Assembly: GCA_002383605.1 (NCBI GenBank)
Contig: DFYK01000107.1
Coordinates: forward strand, 14,881-25,792
From: Proteiniphilum sp. UBA4084
Lineage (GTDB): Bacteria > Bacteroidota > Bacteroidia > Bacteroidales > Dysgonomonadaceae
Direction of reading: 5' to 3'
Length of the DNA stretch: 10,912 nt
Position numbers and translations under genes: made by a program. Below are positions 7,889 through 10,912 of the stretch, one piece after another; the stretch's first letter is position 1, and every line of letters starts with the position of its first letter. Under the pieces are notes generated by a model. That model was not told the origin of the DNA, searched no databases, and saw only the letters and a list, made by a program, of their open reading frames with translations.

Positions 7889-10831
7889 TTAAAAAGTAAG
7901 ATTTATGCCTACTGAAAAAGTACGTGATTTGGGATAGTATTCACGGTCTTCTACACCTGGTGCCAGGCCGTTGTTTCTGTTTTCATCCACTTCAGGATCC
8001 AGCCCTTTGTAGCCGGTCAGTACAAACAGGTTTTGTCCCGTTGCATAGATCCGGGCACGTTCCAGCCAATTAATACCGGTGGTATTGAAAGTATATCCCA
8101 GCGCCATGTTATCGAGGCGGATATGGGAAGCATCTTCCACATACAGCGATGAGTATTCGGGTACTACTTTCAGTTGGTCTACCAACGGGTCATTCAGTGC
8201 ATTTGCGCCAATCAAGTAGCCCGGGTGCCCGTATGTCATTCGTCCCATATTCAGTACATCGTTGCCCACTGTTCCGCGGAAGAAAAATGACAGATCCCAG
8301 TTCTTATAAGTGAACTGGTTGTTCCAACCGAAAGTCAGATCGGGCTGTGCAGAACCAATATAAGTATAATCTTCGGCCGTCACTGAATTCACTTCTTCTC
8401 CTTCCTTGTTTCGGAATACGTATTTGCCATCCTCGTCAATCCGGACGAATTCGGGTCCGTAGAACTGTCCCACAGGATAACCTTCTTCAATCACGTGGGT
8501 TGTACGGCCTGAACCGCCACGTACCCATGCATCACCCACCATGATACGGCTGGTGGTATACAGGTCGTTCGACAGGCGGGTAATTTCGTTCTTGTTGTGG
8601 GCCAGTGTAATGGAGGTGTTCCAGTTGAAATTACGTGTACGTATGGCATCAATGTTCAGTGCCAGTTCCACGCCGGTATTTTTCATATCTCCCACATTGG
8701 CCATCATGTCGGGATGCAGGTAAGGAGGTGTGGGAACCCTGTAGGTATACAGCATATCAGTCGTTCTTTTGTCGTACCACTCCAACGTGCCATTCACCCT
8801 TTCATTAAACAGATAAAAGTCGAGTCCTATGTTAAACATGGACGTTTCTTCCCATTTCAGGTCGGGATTGGCATTCTGGCTGATCTTGTAAGCCGTGAGC
8901 CAGGTACCATTGTCGTAATAAGTCCCGCTGGTGCCATACAGCTGCAGTGTTTTGTAAGGATCGAGTCCAGCCTGGTTACCGGTGATTCCGTAACCCACGC
9001 GAAGTTTCAGATCATTGATCCATTTCACATCATTCAAAAAAGGCTCTTCAGAAATTCCCCATGCAGCAGATACCGAGGGAAAGGTTCCCCATTTGTGGTT
9101 TGCACCAAACTTGGAAGAACCGTCTCGGCGCAGCGTTGCCGTAACCATATATTTCGATTGGTAGCCGTAGTGGGCGCGACCAAAGAAGGAGATCAGGCGG
9201 CTCATGTTTCTCGCTGATCCCACATCGTTGGGACGCAGACCTTGTCCTGACTCCAGGTTATTTGCTCCGAGCAGGTCGGTGGTAAAGTTTCGGTTGGCTG
9301 CTTTCATAAAAGAGTATTCATTTTCCTCCCACGAGTAGCCCGCGATGGCGTTCAGGCTATGTTGGTCTGTGGAGCCGAACGTAGTACTGTAATCCAGCAG
9401 CCACTCCATCAGGTTTTTATCCCATATCTTGTTTTCGCGCAGTGCATATCCACCATCGTTACGTCCTGCTTCCGTCTCAGAATTCAGATATTGGCTTCTC
9501 TCCTCAGTCTGTCGCTCCTTATACAGCATGGTCTTGATATCCAGGCCGTCCGTAATATTAAAAAGAACATCCCCGGAACCATAATAGTGAACATTCTTTT
9601 TCAAATCTTCATTGTACGTCTGGTTACGAACCGGATTGCCCTGGTCATACTCCCGGGTGTCGAACCATTCACCGTCCTGTAACTTCACCGGATAAACGGG
9701 CAACATGTTGTATGCCAGCACGAAGTTGCGGCGGTTGGGCTCTCTGAAATCTCTCATTGTCGCTGTTCCTGTAAGGCCGATACGCAACCTGTCGTTGATT
9801 GCGCGTTGTTGAACCTGGAAGCGGAAATTGAACCGTTCCATATCGTTGTCATTTACCACTCCTTCTCTTTGCAAATAATTGAATGAAGCCCGATAGTTGT
9901 TGTTTGAACCTCCGCCCGAAAGGGAGAGGCTGTGATCCTGTGAAATACCTTCCCGGGTGATCTCGTCGAACCAGTCGGTATTTGCCCCGTATTTGTCATA
10001 TACCGATGCATCGCTGCCATGCTCTCTGGCATAGCTGCGCCATTCATCGGCTGTCAAAAGATCCGGCTTATTTGCAATGGTGGATACTGCTACATAGCCA
10101 TCGTAAGAGATTCTCGGCTTGAGTCCCGATCCTCTTTTGGTAGTGATCAGTATCACCCCTCCCGCGGAACGGGAACCGTAGATGGCAGCTGAGGAAGCAT
10201 CCTTCAAAACAGAGATTGATTCAATATCCTGAGGTGCCACCGTTTGCAGGTCTCCTCCCGGTACGCCGTCAATCACAATAAAGGGTCCCTGGTCATTTTG
10301 CAGGGTGGACACTCCCCTAAGACGTATACGGGTGTTTTGGGTTACATCTCCCGAGGGAGTTGTAATCTGCAATCCCGCCACCTTACCCTGAAGCAGGTCT
10401 GCTGCATCCCTTGTGACGCCCTGATTAAAATTTTCGGCAGTCACATTGGTTACGGAACCGGTAATCTCCCTGCGCCGTTGCTCACCATATCCCACCACCA
10501 CCAATTCATCGAGTAATTCAGTTTCATCCAGCAGAACTACGTTAATTGTGGTGCGTCCGTTCACCGGAATTACCTGACCTTGCATACCCACATAAGACAC
10601 ATCCAGTGTAACACTGGGCGATACACCTTCCAGCACGAAATTCCCGTCCACATCTGTAACTGTTCCTGTACTGGTACCCTGTACAAGAACAGTCACCCCT
10701 GCGAGCGGTTCTCCATTTGCATCTGTCACCGTACCTCTTACAGTGATGACTTGTGCAAAAACACCGAGAGAAATTATCCAAAGAGACAAGAATAACATTC
10801 CCTTCCAAAAAATGGTCATTTTTCCTTCCAT
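7889..10831 (-). CDS. SusC/RagA-family TonB-dependent outer-membrane transporter
   Basis: A 980-residue TonB-dependent receptor. It has a signal peptide cut after about Ala26 (VFAQ), then a carboxypeptidase-regulatory-like domain (about 29-105: GTVTDANGEPLAGV, then TDVDGNF). The LDELVVVGYG segment at 107-116 is the usual TonB-box region of SusC proteins. The plug follows (LLQGKVAGLQI, RLRGVSTL, VIDGVPGG, IESISVLKDASSAAIYGSR, GVILITTKRG), then a long beta-barrel ending in INLTF. Together with SusD it imports large substrates across the outer membrane using TonB/ExbBD energy. There is no STN domain at the N-terminus, which argues against direct control of a FecI-type sigma factor. An in-frame ATG four codons later (10819) also precedes a good signal peptide and could be the true start. 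The 81 bases upstream to the window edge are AT-rich with no firm promoter; regulators may lie beyond the right edge. Confidence 0.96.
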   Translation of the reverse strand: MEGKMTIFWKGMLFLSLWIISLGVFAQVITVRGTVTDANGEPLAGVTVLVQGTSTGTVTDVDGNFVLEGVSPSVTLDVSYVGMQGQVIPVNGRTTINVVLLDETELLDELVVVGYGEQRRREITGSVTNVTAENFNQGVTRDAADLLQGKVAGLQITTPSGDVTQNTRIRLRGVSTLQNDQGPFIVIDGVPGGDLQTVAPQDIESISVLKDASSAAIYGSRSAGGVILITTKRGSGLKPRISYDGYVAVSTIANKPDLLTADEWRSYAREHGSDASVYDKYGANTDWFDEITREGISQDHSLSLSGGGSNNNYRASFNYLQREGVVNDNDMERFNFRFQVQQRAINDRLRIGLTGTATMRDFREPNRRNFVLAYNMLPVYPVKLQDGEWFDTREYDQGNPVRNQTYNEDLKKNVHYYGSGDVLFNITDGLDIKTMLYKERQTEERSQYLNSETEAGRNDGGYALRENKIWDKNLMEWLLDYSTTFGSTDQHSLNAIAGYSWEENEYSFMKAANRNFTTDLLGANNLESGQGLRPNDVGSARNMSRLISFFGRAHYGYQSKYMVTATLRRDGSSKFGANHKWGTFPSVSAAWGISEEPFLNDVKWINDLKLRVGYGITGNQAGLDPYKTLQLYGTSGTYYDNGTWLTAYKISQNANPDLKWEETSMFNIGLDFYLFNERVNGTLEWYDKRTTDMLYTYRVPTPPYLHPDMMANVGDMKNTGVELALNIDAIRTRNFNWNTSITLAHNKNEITRLSNDLYTTSRIMVGDAWVRGGSGRTTHVIEEGYPVGQFYGPEFVRIDEDGKYVFRNKEGEEVNSVTAEDYTYIGSAQPDLTFGWNNQFTYKNWDLSFFFRGTVGNDVLNMGRMTYGHPGYLIGANALNDPLVDQLKVVPEYSSLYVEDASHIRLDNMALGYTFNTTGINWLERARIYATGQNLFVLTGYKGLDPEVDENRNNGLAPGVEDREYYPKSRTFSVGINLTF

Positions 10832-10912
10832 GATTCACAAATGTTAGATTAATAGTTTATTGAAAAAATTTTAAAACATGAGTTTGAAAGTCAAAAATTG
10901 TTTTATTTTTTT

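Noticed and set aside
8597..9217. A 206-codon plus-strand open frame opposite susC
   Set aside because: It lies fully antisense to the SusC barrel, whose protein is clearly conserved. The translated product has no recognisable domain, signal or hydrophobic pattern, so it is a shadow frame.
10838..10846. TAACATTTG on the minus strand before susC
   Set aside because: It has one extra base compared with TAnnTTTG and is too close to the start codon to be a convincing promoter.

Overview
The window reads as chromosomal DNA from a Bacteroidota bacterium, most likely order Bacteroidales. A relative of the Dysgonomonadaceae would fit, but that family-level guess is weak. The signs are a SusC/SusD outer-membrane uptake pair, starts without Shine-Dalgarno sequences in AT-rich leaders, and TAnnTTTG-type -7 promoter boxes. 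Six proteins are complete and one is cut by the left edge. I see no tRNA, rRNA, insertion sequence, integrase, phage gene or CRISPR array.

Positions 1-2437 (minus strand) hold a tightly packed three-gene unit. It encodes a soluble family 2 glycosyltransferase of the polyprenyl-phosphate sugar synthase type, a small membrane protein made of two tandem LAB_N repeats, and an ArnT/PMT-like membrane glycosyltransferase that runs off the left edge. The simplest reading is a lipid-linked sugar pathway: charge a polyprenyl phosphate on the cytoplasmic side, move it across the inner membrane, then transfer the sugar to lipid A or another envelope acceptor. The middle step is inference.

Positions 2585-4822 (minus strand) encode a three-part secreted protein: an N-terminal patatin lipase, a POTRA-like segment and a C-terminal outer-membrane beta-barrel. 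This is the PlpD-like (type Vd) layout. A 225-bp AT-rich divergent region separates it from the only plus-strand gene, an exported PHP-family metal-dependent phosphodiesterase (5048-6196).

Positions 6321-10831 (minus strand) hold a susC-susD pair that faces the PHP gene. A 17-bp perfect hairpin lies between the two converging 3' ends and probably ends transcription of susD. The SusC lacks an N-terminal STN domain, so it is probably not part of a sigma/anti-sigma signalling loop. No glycoside hydrolase or protease lies downstream of susD, so the substrate is not evident.

Most of the window is ordinary Bacteroidales envelope biology. The points most worth a second look are the exact internal duplication of the LAB_N protein with its possible flippase role, the patatin-barrel fusion, and the exported phosphodiesterase beside a hydrolase-less SusCD pair.
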